From the NCBI RefSeq assembly GCF_014633365.1, contig NC_068350.1, forward strand, positions 2,237,001 through 2,301,000: a stretch of DNA of 64,000 nucleotides, given 5' to 3'. Position numbers and translations under genes: made by a program. Below are positions 48,201-59,524 of this stretch, piece after piece. Each line of letters starts with the position of its first letter. Positions within the stretch are counted from its first letter, which is position 1. Below the pieces are notes generated by a model. The model did not search any database. It was not told the DNA's origin and saw nothing but the letters and a program-made list of their open reading frames with translations. The DNA is from Diospyros lotus (Eukaryota; Streptophyta; Magnoliopsida; Ericales; Ebenaceae).

Positions 48201-51200
48201 TATTACTGCTCAGCTCTAGGGAAGACTGAAGTGGCACTTCCCTTTTGTAATGAAGGCAGCCGTATGCTTGCCTCTGGGATGGAAATGAACAAATTGTGTG
48301 TAATTATTTCAGTTTGATTAATTTCTTATATCCATTGACTTTAGATCTTTGTTGATGCTTATCCATGATTCCATATAGGTGATTCCATATAGGGCATAAC
48401 TTATCACATACTATATTTATGTGGGCATGTATTTGAACATTTTCCACCTTTTCAACAAATTCATCCCAGTTTGTTTAATCCTAGCACTTTGATTAATTTC
48501 TTGCATGTCTAAGTGGAGGAGAAGATATCACGTGATAGAGTGACAAAGACCATTAGGCTGAAAGAATTTGAAAGATAATTTATTATAATTATTATTATTT
48601 TTTTTACTTCTTTCAATGTCAACATGCCAAGATGTGCAAAATTTGAGTGTAGTTGAGATGTGAATGTAATGATGGGTGTGCGGCTATACAAGAAAAGACA
48701 AAATAAGAGACAAGGCCATACATTAAAAGGTTAAGAGTGGTGCCTATTGAAGCTAAGAGGTAGGAATCACAATTAAGATGATTTAAACATGTGAGAAGAA
48801 GACTGATAGAAGCTCTAGTGAGGTGAGTGGATGAAGTGAGGAAAATTTGTAGCAAAAGAAGGAGAGGAAGACCAATGAGAATTTGGTGGGAAACCCTTAC
48901 ATATGACATAGGAGAAAATGGTCTCATAGAGGATATAATCATGGATAGAGACGCATGGAGGGCTAGAATGCTAAGAACAAGAAGATAGCCTTTACCAAAC
49001 TATTTAAGGAACTTGTTCAACTACTATTAGATAATCATTCAGGTTAATGGTTGGTCAATCTAGATCTAACAATCAGTTGCAAGAAGCTATTTTGAGGGAT
49101 ATGGACACCATAATTGAGTTCTAATCCATAGCTTTACTTGGGATTTTTAACAAGTATATGCTCCTGCTATTTTGGAGGGATTAAGGCTTGCTATTATGTT
49201 GTTATCCATCTGCTGTTTATGTTAATAATATTTAACAGATCATTTCTTAATTTCAAAATCCTCCAATTTCATTTTATTTTTGGTTGTCATTCTGACTTAT
49301 TCCGAAACTTCTACTTCATGGTAATTTCTTTTTTTATATTATTTTTTAACACTGTCAATCTTGTATGTGAGAGACATTTTACTGAGAAAATTTGTGTCTG
49401 TCAATCTTGTATGTGTATCTTATGTATGCTAATGCAGATTCATTTCCATTTTATTTTGTTGTGTATGATTTTATTTACCATTTTTGACTGATTTTTCACA
49501 GAAACTCATATTTGAGAAGGCACCACCTAATGTACGTAAAATAGTACTTGCTACAAATATGGCAGAGGCAAGTATTACTATCAATGATGTAGTGTTTGTT
49601 GTTGATTGTGGAAAAGCAAAGGAAACCACTTATGATGCTTTGAATAATACCCCTTGTCTCCTACCATCATGGATATCACAAGCTTCTGCACGGCAGGTAA
49701 GTTAGCTTCTGATCAGGTTTTTCTTTGCCTAAACTTGGAAGCAATCATATGCATTGTGGTATGTGAATCATATTTATGTACATAGTGCATGCATATAAAT
49801 ATGTATTCCTCTGTGGTGGTTGGTGTTTTCATGGTTGCAATGTGAAATTTGGAGATTGCCTCTGCAGGAAAGATATTGTTTCTACATTTGCATTTATTAA
49901 TGAAGAGATATTGAAGTAGTATGGATGGAAGGCTTGTAGTTGATCATTGACAGCGTGGTGGAAACTTTTTAAAATAGTTTATTGGACACCTGCCATGGTC
50001 TTAATTTCTTTTTTTTTTTTTTGATCAAAAGGTAAATGTATAAAGATCAAAAGAACTGTACAAGTACACTGGGCATACCCAGGCAAACAATCAGTGACCC
50101 ATAGAGAGGGTCTCAAATTGAATCAAAACATGAGGATACAAAGTAAAAGTGACCCTGTATACTTGTGTTTTGATCCTACGAATGACAGAGTCAATACAAG
50201 GCAAATTGTCTTCAAAAATCTTCCTATTCCTTGTGTTCCAAAGGTAGTAAACAGTGCAGGCAAGGGCAATCCTCTTGACCTTGGCTTGCCACGATGATCC
50301 TCGAGCTTCCTTCTTTAACCATTTTAAAGCACTAGGTATAGTGCTCATGAGCCTCAATAGGCCCAGCCATTCACGGATGCTGCCCCAAACAGATGCGCTG
50401 AAGGGGCATTGGAAGAAAAGGTGGTTGTTGGTCTCCACATCAGCCCCACAGAGTGCGCAACTTCTGTCTATGTCAAGATAAAGCAGCCTGTCCCTCATAA
50501 GAAGCCTTGCTTTGGCAGCCAGCCAGAGGGCGAAAGCATGCTTAGGCACCACACTCGGGTGCCAAACATCAGCTGCCCAAACCCTCAAAGGGCCTTTGTC
50601 GCGGAAGAAATTATAGGCCGATAAAATGGAAAAGCGACCGTTGCTGACCCAGCAAGCTAACCGGGCTATGGCAGCATCATTAGACCCAGCTTCCAGCAGA
50701 ATTTTGTCCCTGATCCAGCAAAGTTTCTTAAGAAGAGGGGAGTCATCCTTCTGCCAGACCATGCCCAAACGGACTGCCCCTTAAGATATTCATGGGAGAC
50801 CCACTGGACCCATAGAGAATCCTTCTTTTGATGGATGTCCCACAGAGTTCGAGCTAGAAGTGCAAGGTTCCAAACCTTGATATCCTTGAAGCCGAGGCCC
50901 CCTTCCGCCTTAGGCAAACAAACGTCTTTCCAAGGAACAAGAGGTTGCTTGGAGTTCCAAAGAAACTCACGGCATAGATGGACAATGCGGACGATAACCG
51001 CTGAAGGAATAGGTAGGATGGAGAGCCAAAAACACTCTACACCTTGAAGCACTGCTCGGATTAATTCAGCCCTGCCTGCATAAGAAAGAGAAGCAGAGGA
51101 CCATGCATTGATGTAGGCAGCCACTTTGTCCACAAACGGAGCATAATGAGAGACTTTGAGCTTTTCGGCCGCAAGAGGAATACCAAGATATCTAAAAGGC

Positions 51201-54200
51201 ATGGACCCATTGGGAAAGCCAGTAAGGCTTCGGATCACTTCAAGATCAAGTCCCACAATACCGGCCATGAAGATGCTGGATTTAAGGGCATTGGCTGAGA
51301 GGCCGGAAACAGCCCCAAATCCATTGAGGCAGTCCATAAGGATTTTAATAGATATGGGGTCGCCCCTTGCCATGAGCAGCAGGTCATCCGCAAAGGCTAG
51401 ATGCGCAATTCTCTGATCACCACACTTGGGGTGGAAATTGAATTCAGAAGAGCTGGTTGCAGCTTTGATAGATCTGGAAAGATACTCAAGGCAACAAATA
51501 AATAAGAAGGGGGACAATGGGTCACCTTGGCGAAGCCCTTTTTTTCCTTGAAAGAACCCTTGCATGATCCACATGACAAATTGCGAAGGAAAACCCAAAC
51601 CAGTAAGAGCAGCCTCGATGAAGACCCAATTGACTGAATCAAAAGCTTTACGAAGGTCAACTTTGATCATGCAACGAGGGGAGATCCGCTTCCTGTTATA
51701 CTTTCTGAGGAGCTCTTGGGCAAGATGAATGTTCTCAACCAAGCTCCTGCCCTCGATAAAAGCTGCCTGAGCATGATCAATGATGGAATTCATAACAGGG
51801 GCCATTCTCGATGCTAAGATCTTGGAGATGACTTTGTAGGTAACATTGCAGCAAGATATAGGCCTGAAATCTCCCACTGAAGGAGAATGGGCAGACTTCG
51901 GAATGAGCACGATAGCTGTATGGTTGATCTGTTTAAGCAGGGAGCTGGCGCTGAAAAATTCCAAGATTGCTTCAGAGAAATCATCACCAACCGTGGGCCA
52001 AGCTTTCTTGAAGAAACAAGAAGAAAAACCATCCGGCCCAGGGGATTTTCCATCACCAATGTCAAAAAGAGCCTCTTTAATTTCAACAATAGAGATGGGC
52101 CTGACAAGGGCAACAGCCTGATCGGAAGGGACTCTAGGACCCGCATCAAAAACACTGGAATCAACTGGCTGGCTACTGCTGGAAACACCGAGCAAATTTT
52201 TGTAATAAGATAGGAACTCATTGGCCACCTGTTGCTGGGAAGAGGATATTGAGCCATCCTCCCTGGTGATCGAAGCGATATAATTTCTTTTGGCATTCCT
52301 CTTGACAAGGGCGTGAAAGAATTTGGAGCATTTGTCGCTGTTCTTGATGTACTTGCATTTGGCAAGCTGACCAAGGAATTGCCTCTCAGCATCTTTAAGG
52401 AAGCTGGCAGATTTCCGTAATTCCGCCACCTTACTTTGGAGCTCAAGGTTGGCAGGATCATCATGCAAGGCAAGCTGGGCAACTTTGAGGTCGCAAGAAG
52501 CCTTATCAGCTCTAGCAGATATATGGCTGTAATGAGCAGAATTGAGCCTGCTTTAAAGGCTCTTTAAGGCTGTGAAGCTTCTTACAAAGAATGAACTGTT
52601 TGGACCCAAAAAACTGCTGCGACCAATGATGGCTGACCAGGGCTTGAAAATCATCGTGATCTGCCCACATATTGAAGAAGCGGAAAGGCCTGTTGGGAGG
52701 TCTAGAAGGATGGAAAAGAGAGACCAGGCAAGGGGAATGATCAGATAGGAATCCTGAAGGGAGAAAATTTGCACAGCCGAGGAGGCCCGCAATAATCCAG
52801 CAATTATTCACCATGGCTCTGTCAAGCTTACTCCACACCGAGTTGTTTGACCAAGTAAAGCGACAACCAAGGGACTGCAAGTCCGAAAGCCCCGAAAAAA
52901 CGCAGCATTCTTCAAAGTCCTTAACTTCATAGGGGGTAATCTCCGAGCCATTACATCTGTCCCCGATCCTTAAAGCGTTGTTAAAATCGCCCAAAACCAA
53001 CCAAGGGGAGGAACAAAGAGCCCCAAAGTCCCTAAGATTGCTCCAAAGGGGCCGCCTGCTAACAATAGAATGCAAAGCATATACAAAGCTAATAGAGAAG
53101 GAAATGAAGGAAACCTTACAGATAGCTTTGCAATGGATAACTTGAGGTGAAATTTCGATTGGCTCAAGAGCCACTTTCAAAGAGTCCCACAGAATCAGAA
53201 TGCAACCAGCTTGATGGGTGTGGAAGTTATTCAACTCACTCAACCCTTGAAACTTGGTTGCCATGATCCTTTGAAGCTTCTCAGAATTCAGTTTACACTC
53301 TAAAATACCCATAACAGCAATGTTATTACGTTTCATGAGATCCCTGACCCCGGTATGCTTAAGAGGCATATTAAATCCTCTTATATTCCAGCTGGCACAG
53401 ATCATGAAGACTTACGGAGGGCTGAACCCCTCTTGGCATTTTTCATCAGGCTGGGAGCCTTAACCTTAGCAGAGGGACCCACTGGCACTTTGCCATCTGC
53501 GGGCAAAGGACTTGCTCTGCTGCCATAACTGACTCAGCGGGATGATCCTCTTGGACTTGCCTTAGCCTGCTACTTCTCTTCCTGCCATAACTGACTCAGC
53601 GGCCATGGTCTTAATTTCTTGCTGATACTTTTGTATCACTTATTGCAAATAATTGTCTTGTTTGTGTTGTTTTATATATATGCTGTAGAAAAGGTGTAGG
53701 ACCCCACCTAGTGGGATTAAAGTTTGTGATTGTTGTTGTTCTTGTTACAGAGAAGGGGTAGGGCTGGTCGTGTGCAGCCAGGCGTTTGCTTTCATCTTTA
53801 CCCACGATGTGTTTATGAAGCTTTTGCTGAATATCAACTTCCTGAACTTCTAAGAACTCCTTTGAACTCCCTCTGCTTGCAAATAAAAAGTTTGCAGGTT
53901 GGAAGTATAGGAGATTTTCTGTCAGCTGCTTTGCAGCCACCAAAACCATTGGCTGTAAGTAACTATATTCTTTGAGATTTTTCACATTTTTTTTTTTACT
54001 GATCTTTCTTACTATAAACATCAATATCTTTATAGCAGTCCTGGATCTTGATGTATGTCGGTATATGGTCGAAGCACAGCATAGTGAACCATGGTCTGAT
54101 TTTGGGTCTGCTGTGTTGTTGGCTCATTATAGTTTTTACTTTGCTCTAGAAATCCTAGTTGACAAAGTTTATATTTTCCCGTCTTCAAGATCTGGTCATA

Positions 54201-57200
54201 TGGAAGCATCTAGAGTCCAATAACCAATATATCTATGCAAAAGTATTTAACTATTCATCCCCAAACACTTTTCTAGAGCTACATGCCTGGCTGGCCCTTC
54301 CTCTACATTTTTGAAACTTGAAAGTTTAATTACTGGTCAAAATTCAGCATTTTGTGCAATTATTTTTCATCATCTGTAACAGAAATTTTACCTGTATAGT
54401 TCTTTGTTGATCTTGTTCATTCTGCATGGTCTGCATTTTTTTGACCTTTAACAAGAGAGTAAACTTCTGTAAGTTATTTCTCTCTCTGAAATAGTACAAA
54501 AACTTTCTGCATGTATAATTTTAACAATTATATACCTATTTATTTATATAAATTGACCCCCCAAATAAGCTAGCTTTCGGCTGAATTAAGTTGAGAGTTA
54601 TGGATCCTCCGAAGTCATCTGGGAATTTTACTCATCATTCTGTTGTAAACTAGCATCCATGATACACTACACATTTGCATTATAGTTTATTCATTTGAGT
54701 TAACAAAATTATGAGAAAGGCTTTGATTAATTTTCACTTTCTTTAAACCTTGTGGTCACAATTGTTCTTCTCATAACAATAATGGAAACAGAAACTGTTG
54801 ATATTGATCAGTACAGAAGTTTTTGTGTGGATGTTTATGTGGTGTTTAACTGTTTAGTTTTCATGAGGGAAACAAGTCACTGACTTCAATATATTTATGT
54901 ATTACAGGTCCAAAATGCTATTGATTTTTTGAAGATGATTGGGGCATTAGATGAGAATGAAAGTCTTACATATCTTGGTGAGTATGCTATTTTTTATATT
55001 GTTAGAACAGATTTTTGAGTATATGTAAGTGAAGTGTTCCTTTGATATTTGTTTAGTCCTCTGCAGTTGGTTTTTGTATCCATTCACTATACACTAGCAT
55101 GCTAAATGACATTTATGGCATAAAGCTGTATATAACATGAAAAATATCGTTACTATATGTAAACAGCAATGCATTTAGAGAATGGCTTGCCTGATAACTT
55201 CTAATCTTGGTTTGGTCAGAAATGAGGCCGTGACTTAAAGATGATACACAGCTTTCTGTTTACACTTATACTCATTTAACAAATTTATGTACAACCCTAA
55301 CACTTATTTTCTCATTCCAGTCAGTAGGGAAAAAATATCTTTAATCTTGATAAATTTTCACTTCCCAGCTCTTAAATCTTTTCGTATGATTGTTTGTTTC
55401 CTGGTCCAGAACCAAAAGATTGTACAAACTTGTAGCTTGCATTGTAGAAGGAAGTAATAGTAATAAAAATATGAGTAAAGCTCTCCCCCAATCTATGCAT
55501 TCAGCACCTAATATGCAATTCACGAATGCACCATAATCGAATGAGAAAATCATAGTTTGCATATTAGCTGTTTCCTGCACATCTTGTATGAAGCCTTACC
55601 ATTGGTTTGCAAAGAGATTCTTTTCACAACTTGAACCTGTGACCTTCTAATCACAAAAGAGCAACCTTATGCTGCAATTTTCATTACCCAGTGTGCATAA
55701 AAACAAAATATTCTTATCTTCCAACTCTCAATCCACCCAATTTAAACCAAATTATCATCATTGGACACCGACTTGGGCTGACAAATGCATATTGCAAATA
55801 TCTTACAAGTCATACATCACACGTGTGTCTGATACATTTATTGATGTCTCCAGTAAGTATATGTGTTCAATATGTGTTGAATACATATATGATACAGATT
55901 AGTGTTCATACCTCATAAGGCACAGAGCCTATTGTATGACAGAAATTAAAGTCTATGCTATTTGAGTTAATATAATAGAAACCAATTTGCTGCCAATATC
56001 TTTATGTAAATTAAAGAATAGATGAGAGCGAGGAATAGATGCCATGATCTGGAAAAATTGTAGGCGGTTTGTAAAGATGGCATGGAAGGATCAATCAGAT
56101 TGGCAAAATTATTTATTGATGTTTCAAAAAGCTGTGGGATAACTTGATTATAATGGACATAACAAAATTTTAACCATTTTTCAGAAGACCATCATGTACA
56201 ATATAAAACAATTGATTTATTCTAATAAAAACAAAATCATTCATGAATTCATGTATTATTATTTTGGTAAATTGACCATATACCCCCTAAACTTTGGGCT
56301 TTTAATCCAAACACCCTCTGAACTTTGTATTTCACCAAATAGGTCCCTAAACTTTCTTGAATTAGCCACAACACCCCCTCCATTACTAACAACAATAAGT
56401 AAATTGATCATACATTCCATGAATTTTATGCCTTTGGCTTGAACACCACTTGAACTTTATTTTTTTGCTAAATCAGTCCCTAAACTTTCCCAAAATGTCC
56501 AGAACACCCCATCAATAAGAAATGATGTTAATTAAACTAAATTAAATAGAGACTAGGGAAAATTTTTAACTTAGATTAGTTTAATTAGTGTCATTTCTTA
56601 CAAATGGGGTGACCTGGCTATTTTTGTGAAATTCAAGGACCAATTTGGTGAAAAATAAAGTTTAGGGGGTGTATAGGCCAATTGTCCAAAGTTTAGGTAG
56701 TGTACAATCAATTTATTTAATGTCGTTACCATAGTTCTCAAAGGCGCATAGTGCACTGAAACGCAAATTAGTGCTTAGGGCCTAGGCACGAGGTGAAGCC
56801 ATAGCCTCACAAACATGAGGCGCACATTTATTCAAAATACTTATACAATACTTATGCACTGTTCTTTTTAATATGTACCTATAAAGAGGTAGATAGAAAG
56901 ATGCAAACTCATAAAAAAAATGATAAATAACTAACCCTATAACAACAACTAATATTATTGCTGAAAAAAAAAATTAGTTTCTTTTAATTGCAAAAGAGAT
57001 TAGATGAAAGAAAAAAGTTATTGCAGAACACACGACAAAAAACAATTACAAGAAAACAATTAATTTCTTCTAAATTAGAAGAACAAAAAAATTACAGCAG
57101 AATACACAATAAAAACAAAAACAGTTACAGAAAAACAATTAGTCTATTCTAAATTGCAAAAGAAATTAGAAGAGAGAAAAAAAAATCAGTAGAGCACACA

Positions 57201-58620
57201 GTGGAAATATTTGTTTCTTAGCAATAATTAGTTTCTTCTAAATCATAACAGAAATTAGAAGAAAGAAAAAAAAAAAAAAAGTAGAATACAGTGAAAAACA
57301 ATTATAGCAAAGAATTGGTTTCTTCTAAATTGCAAAAGAATTAGAAGAAAGAAAGAAATATGAAACATAACATATACATGTGCCATTCTTTAGCGAGTGA
57401 ACATCACTGCTAAAGAAATCCAGCTAGTGGGAGATCTGACAATCCTCCAGATTACACCACTAGTTTTGTCTCTTACTGATATATAAGAATATGCAATCAA
57501 ATCAACAAGAAATAAGATCTAAGGAGACAAATGGACAAATAATAGGGTTTGAATACCCATGTATATACAGGCATGTGCCTCATGCGCCTAGGCAGCACCT
57601 CAAGCATGGTGCTGCACCTCGTGCCTAGGTGCGCCTTGAACAACTATGGTCGTTACTAACAGAGGGTGTCTTGGCTAATTTGGAAAAGTTTAAGGACACA
57701 TTTGGCGAAATATAAAGTTAGGGGGTGTCTGGATTAAAAGCCCAAAGTTCAGGGGCATTCTGTCAATTTACCCTATTATTTTTTATGTTGTTAATACTAT
57801 AGTGTTCATTAGATAAATACTATAATTTACTGTTAATAACATTAACATATTAATAGGTAATATCAGTAAAGAGTTATTATATAATGTAATGATGTGATTA
57901 AAATTACTATAAACAATAAAATAAGTAATATTATGATAGTATTTTGGTAACACGCCTTGTGTATTGTTGTTGATGTCATTTGTCAAGTTTAAAATTCATA
58001 TTTTTATAATTAATATTGATATTATATAAATATAATTAAGTTCGTTAATAATATATATAATGGTATCATGGATATTATATCCATTTTTACTATTCTAACA
58101 ACTATTATTACTTGGTGGTATTAATTTTAGAAGTAATACCAGAAAAGTGCAGTATCCTGACATTCTGACTAATGAACAAAAATTAACAAGAAATTGAAGT
58201 ATAAAGATGGATAGGTTCACAAGAGAAAAAACTGCATGTTTTAGGGTCATAGTAGACTAATAAATTCTTTTATCATTTCACTTATTACATTTTCCAAAAG
58301 AGAGTTGGAATTTTTTTTTTTAATCAGTTGGGTCCTGTTCACAGTGCCCATGTTTGGAAAATACCTTTTGAGCATTTGAGATAGAGGTAGAGATGTTAAG
58401 TCTCATTTATTCTATCTTTTTTTTTATTCATTCATTTATTTAACCGTTTGTTTACTTATTTATTCAATCAGGACGGTTTCTTTCACTGCTGCCTGTGGAT
58501 CCCAAGCTAGGAAAAATGCTAGTAATGGGTGCTATCTTTCGTTGCTATGATCCTGTTCTAACAATTGTTGCTGGACTTAGTGTCAGGGATCCTTTTCTTT
58601 TGCCTCAAGATAAAAAGGAT
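34486..58620 (+). CDS. DExH-box RNA helicase (DHX36-like, DExH3/DExH5 group), 3' end outside window
   Basis: ATP-dependent RNA helicase. Exons: 34486-34743, 35936-36090, 36182-36269, 36359-36595, 43389-43484, 45095-45283, 45430-45589, 45670-45800, 46448-46618, 47134-47406, 49502-49696, 53751-53954, 54908-54977, 58472-58620; phases join, 792 codons. Walker A GETGCGKT is at 284-291, DEIH at 385-388, SAT at 417-419, motif [15 protein letters not shown] from 602 and motif [10 protein letters not shown] at 651-658. The HA2 region begins in exons 13-14; the rest and the OB fold are missing. The basic N-terminus ([19 protein letters not shown]) could be a mitochondrial presequence. ATG 34486 is chosen; an in-frame ATG at 34357 would add 43 residues. 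Arabidopsis relatives include ABO6 (DExH3), a mitochondrial RNA-splicing factor, but DExH5 is equally possible. Intron 1 (34744-35935) holds nothing recognised. Confidence 0.93.
37274..37552 (+). pseudogene. ycf2: Chloroplast ycf2 fragment inside the gypsy element
   Basis: Read on the plus strand, opposite to the retrotransposon, this translates without a stop as part of the N-terminal region of plastid Ycf2: [11 protein letters not shown], then [28 protein letters not shown] and [17 protein letters not shown], then [12 protein letters not shown]. Similarity stops near 37552 and retroelement integrase sequence starts within a few bases (GAGAG/GAAGAGAG overlap). Its left edge touches the last base of the 3' LTR. 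The full plastid gene has more than 2,000 codons, so this is a short, non-functional nuclear copy. Identity comes from recalled Ycf2 sequence and is strong. Confidence 0.9.
37553..39842 (-). pseudogene. gag-protease-integrase-tail fusion of the gypsy element
   Basis: On the minus strand, gag starts near 39842, with stops near 39624 and at 39300-39302. It contains a retrotransposon gag core ([20 protein letters not shown]), a zinc knuckle [15 protein letters not shown] and a protease-like segment ([13 protein letters not shown], where the usual catalytic DSG reads DSE). An unusual linker of about 150 residues leads straight to an integrase C-terminal part ([27 protein letters not shown]). RT, RNase H and integrase core are deleted. 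A one-base shift near 37570 disrupts the end, and the last roughly 95 codons of the open frame are antisense ycf2, not protein of the element. Confidence 0.85.
40870..41165 (+). mobile_element. Possible solo LTR remnant
   Basis: TGGTTCCCC-rich start, TATAAGAGGGCTC near 41100 and a following leader look like a short plant LTR. No matching target duplication was found. It lies in helicase intron 4. Confidence 0.25.
41990..42200 (-). pseudogene. Possible L1 LINE C-terminal fragment
   Basis: On the minus strand, [17 protein letters not shown] resembles the zinc-binding segment at the end of plant L1 ORF2. It is short and without further conserved blocks. Confidence 0.35.
42426..42870. repeat. 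Long foldback (inverted repeat) element
   Basis: Two arms of about 210 bp are near-complementary. The left arm begins GGTCCTCACCTAAAAGTGC and the right arm ends GCACATTTGAGTGAGGACC; the centre near 42650 has CCACATGGG facing CCCATGTGG. A partial extra copy of the arm end lies in direct orientation at about 42328-42400. It has no coding capacity and lies in helicase intron 4, so the pre-mRNA would form a long hairpin. Confidence 0.85.
43030..43160 (+). mobile_element. RTE-type 3' tail fragment
   Basis: GAACTAGAGTCCATGTGGCTGACCCCGCTTAGTGGG and following bases match the 3' end of plant RTE LINEs (compare 9400-9450). Only the tail remains. Confidence 0.45.
44200..44720 (-). mobile_element. L1 LINE reverse-transcriptase remnant
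   Basis: On the minus strand near 44681-44704 it reads FADDTLIV, the RT catalytic box, followed downstream by [11 protein letters not shown] and a segment like those after the RT palm in plant L1 elements. Many stops. In helicase intron 5. Confidence 0.65.
47798..49049. repeat. 43-bp direct repeats bracketing a 1.2 kb block
   Basis: AGGAACTTGTTCAAATAGTA... (47798-47840) recurs with about six differences at 49007-49049. The block between contains an RTE fragment. It is too long for a normal target duplication and suggests a local duplication or recombination in helicase intron 10. Confidence 0.6.
48620..48990 (+). mobile_element. RTE LINE C-terminal remnant
   Basis: Broken frames correspond to [13 protein letters not shown] (the [11 protein letters not shown] region) and [14 protein letters not shown], then [10 protein letters not shown], which follow the RT in plant RTE elements. 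In helicase intron 10. Confidence 0.65.
50091..52468 (-). pseudogene. L1 ORF2 reverse transcriptase and C-terminal zinc region
   Basis: The open frame 52468-50666 carries RT blocks: [79 protein letters not shown], catalytic [18 protein letters not shown] second frame (50768-50091) has the C-terminal zinc segment [19 protein letters not shown] short stretch normally present between MWIMQ and [12 protein letters not shown] in plant L1 proteins is missing here, apparently an internal deletion. A frameshift separates the two frames. Confidence 0.9.
52512..53405 (-). pseudogene. L1 ORF2 endonuclease domain
   Basis: The frame starting [12 protein letters not shown] is an apurinic-type endonuclease domain that nicks target DNA. 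Visible catalytic motifs: WNIRG, GILECK (E), LGDFNNA and the final SDHSP. It is separated by a frameshift from the RT frame downstream (start 52468). Confidence 0.9.
53690..53740 (+). mobile_element. RTE/SINE 3' tail next to the exon 12 splice acceptor
   Basis: GACCCCACCTAGTGGGATTAAAG followed by GATTGTTGTTGTT matches the tail of plant RTE LINEs and the SINEs that borrow it. It ends about 10 bp before the acceptor of helicase exon 12 (CTTGTTACAG, exon starts 53751), so it supplies much of the T-rich tract. Confidence 0.55.
55571..55680 (-). mobile_element. Au-like SINE
   Basis: Minus strand reads TAAGGTTGCTCTTTTG, then GAAGGTCACAGGTTCAAG (a B-box like a tRNA promoter), CTCTTTGCAAACCA and GTAAGGCTTCATACAA, the order found in the plant Au SINE family. 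The A-box end is unclear. In helicase intron 13. Confidence 0.55.
56399..56716. repeat. Nested related inverted-repeat element
   Basis: Arms GTAAATTGATCATAC...TTAAACTTTCCC-type and their inverse before CAATTTAT are similar to the outer MULE arms, indicating self-insertion of the same family. Target duplication not clear. Confidence 0.6.
56730..57648. mobile_element. hAT-type MITE with 8-bp target duplication
   Basis: Ends CATAGTTCTCAAAGGCGC and GCGCCTTGAACAACTATG are inverted and flanked by GTCGTTAC at 56722-56729 and 57649-57656. The interior is AT-rich with several diverged repeats of an AAATTGCAAAAGAAATTAGA-type unit. No transposase. Confidence 0.85.
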
Positions 58621-59524
58621 GTAAGTATGAAAACCAGCATATAGTTTACTGAGTCAATATGCTTCATTTTTTACCTCCTCAATGTTTCGTTTTATGTACA
58701 TTCAGAAGTGTGTATCTATGTTTGGCATCTTTTTTCTTGTTTATGGAAAAATGCAATGAGATGCATGAGAAGACTCCAAGAAAATAAAGAGATAACCAAC
58801 CATCATTGTCGTAGTGTAACTGGGGCTTGGCAGAAAGGACTGCAAAACCTGCTACATGACATTTAACCAGAAAATGTTATAAAATCCTTGAAATAAGGTC
58901 AAACAAATAGTCTGAGATAAAATCATAAAATTGATGATCTTCTTTATTGAAAGTCTTAACAATAATGAGAATGCATGTTGTTGGCTCTAATGTCTTTTCC
59001 TGAATTCAATCTATACCAAATAGCTAAATTTGGTTTATTGTTTTCTACCCTTTGTAACATCCAATATTCCTAGTATGCTAGTCTTGATGGATTTTGATAA
59101 GAACTTCTAAGTATGTACGGCAGCTTCAAATCTATTTCCTAGAATCGAACTAGAATTTTCTGTGAGAGTTGAGGGAGTGCTATTCCCCAAGGAGAGTTTC
59201 AGTAGTCTTCGGTAGGGTAGACTTTGGTTTTAATATGCTTGTGATGGTTGACAAACATGATTAGTTTAGTTCATTCAAGCTTATTTATTTAGTTAAATAA
59301 ACAAGCTCAAGCTTGGTTTTTAAGTTCGATTAGTAGACGAGCCAAATAACCTCATTTAAATGCTCGACTATAGGCTTGTTTATTCATTTATAGGCTTGTC
59401 TGTGTCTCATTCCAAAATAATGTTTGTTTCTTACAACTAAGGATGTTTTTTGGTCATATTATTTATATTATTTGAAATTTAAATAGGTATTAAAATTTAC
59501 TAATTTTATGTTCTACTTAATAAG

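Larger units (their letters stand above)
50011..53601 (-). mobile_element. L1-type LINE, 5'-truncated, with 19-bp target duplication
   Basis: Minus-strand L1 in helicase intron 11. The A-tail shows as T12 at 50011-50022. The 19-bp duplication GCCATGGTCTTAATTTCTT is identical at 49992-50010 and 53602-53620, a clear sign of target-primed reverse transcription. ORF2 is nearly whole; only the end of the region before ORF2 remains (53406-53601). A 20-bp sequence, TGCCATAACTGACTCAGCGG, occurs at about 53521 and 53583 near the 5' end. Frameshifts and an RT deletion make it inactive. Confidence 0.95.
56266..57773. mobile_element. MULE-type inverted-repeat element with nested insertions
   Basis: Ends (GGTAAATTGACCATATACCCCC... 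and ...GGGGCATTCTGTCAATTTACCC) are inverted arms of over 100 bp, flanked by TATTATTTT at 56257-56265 and 57774-57782. A 9-bp duplication fits Mutator-like elements. Inside are another inverted-repeat element (56399-56716) and a hAT-type MITE (56730-57648). No transposase. In helicase intron 13. Confidence 0.8.

Noticed and set aside
57000..57360. Repeated AAATTGCAAAAGAAATTAGA units as a regularly spaced array
   Set aside because: Spacing is irregular and units are diverged; they are internal repeats of the hAT-type MITE.
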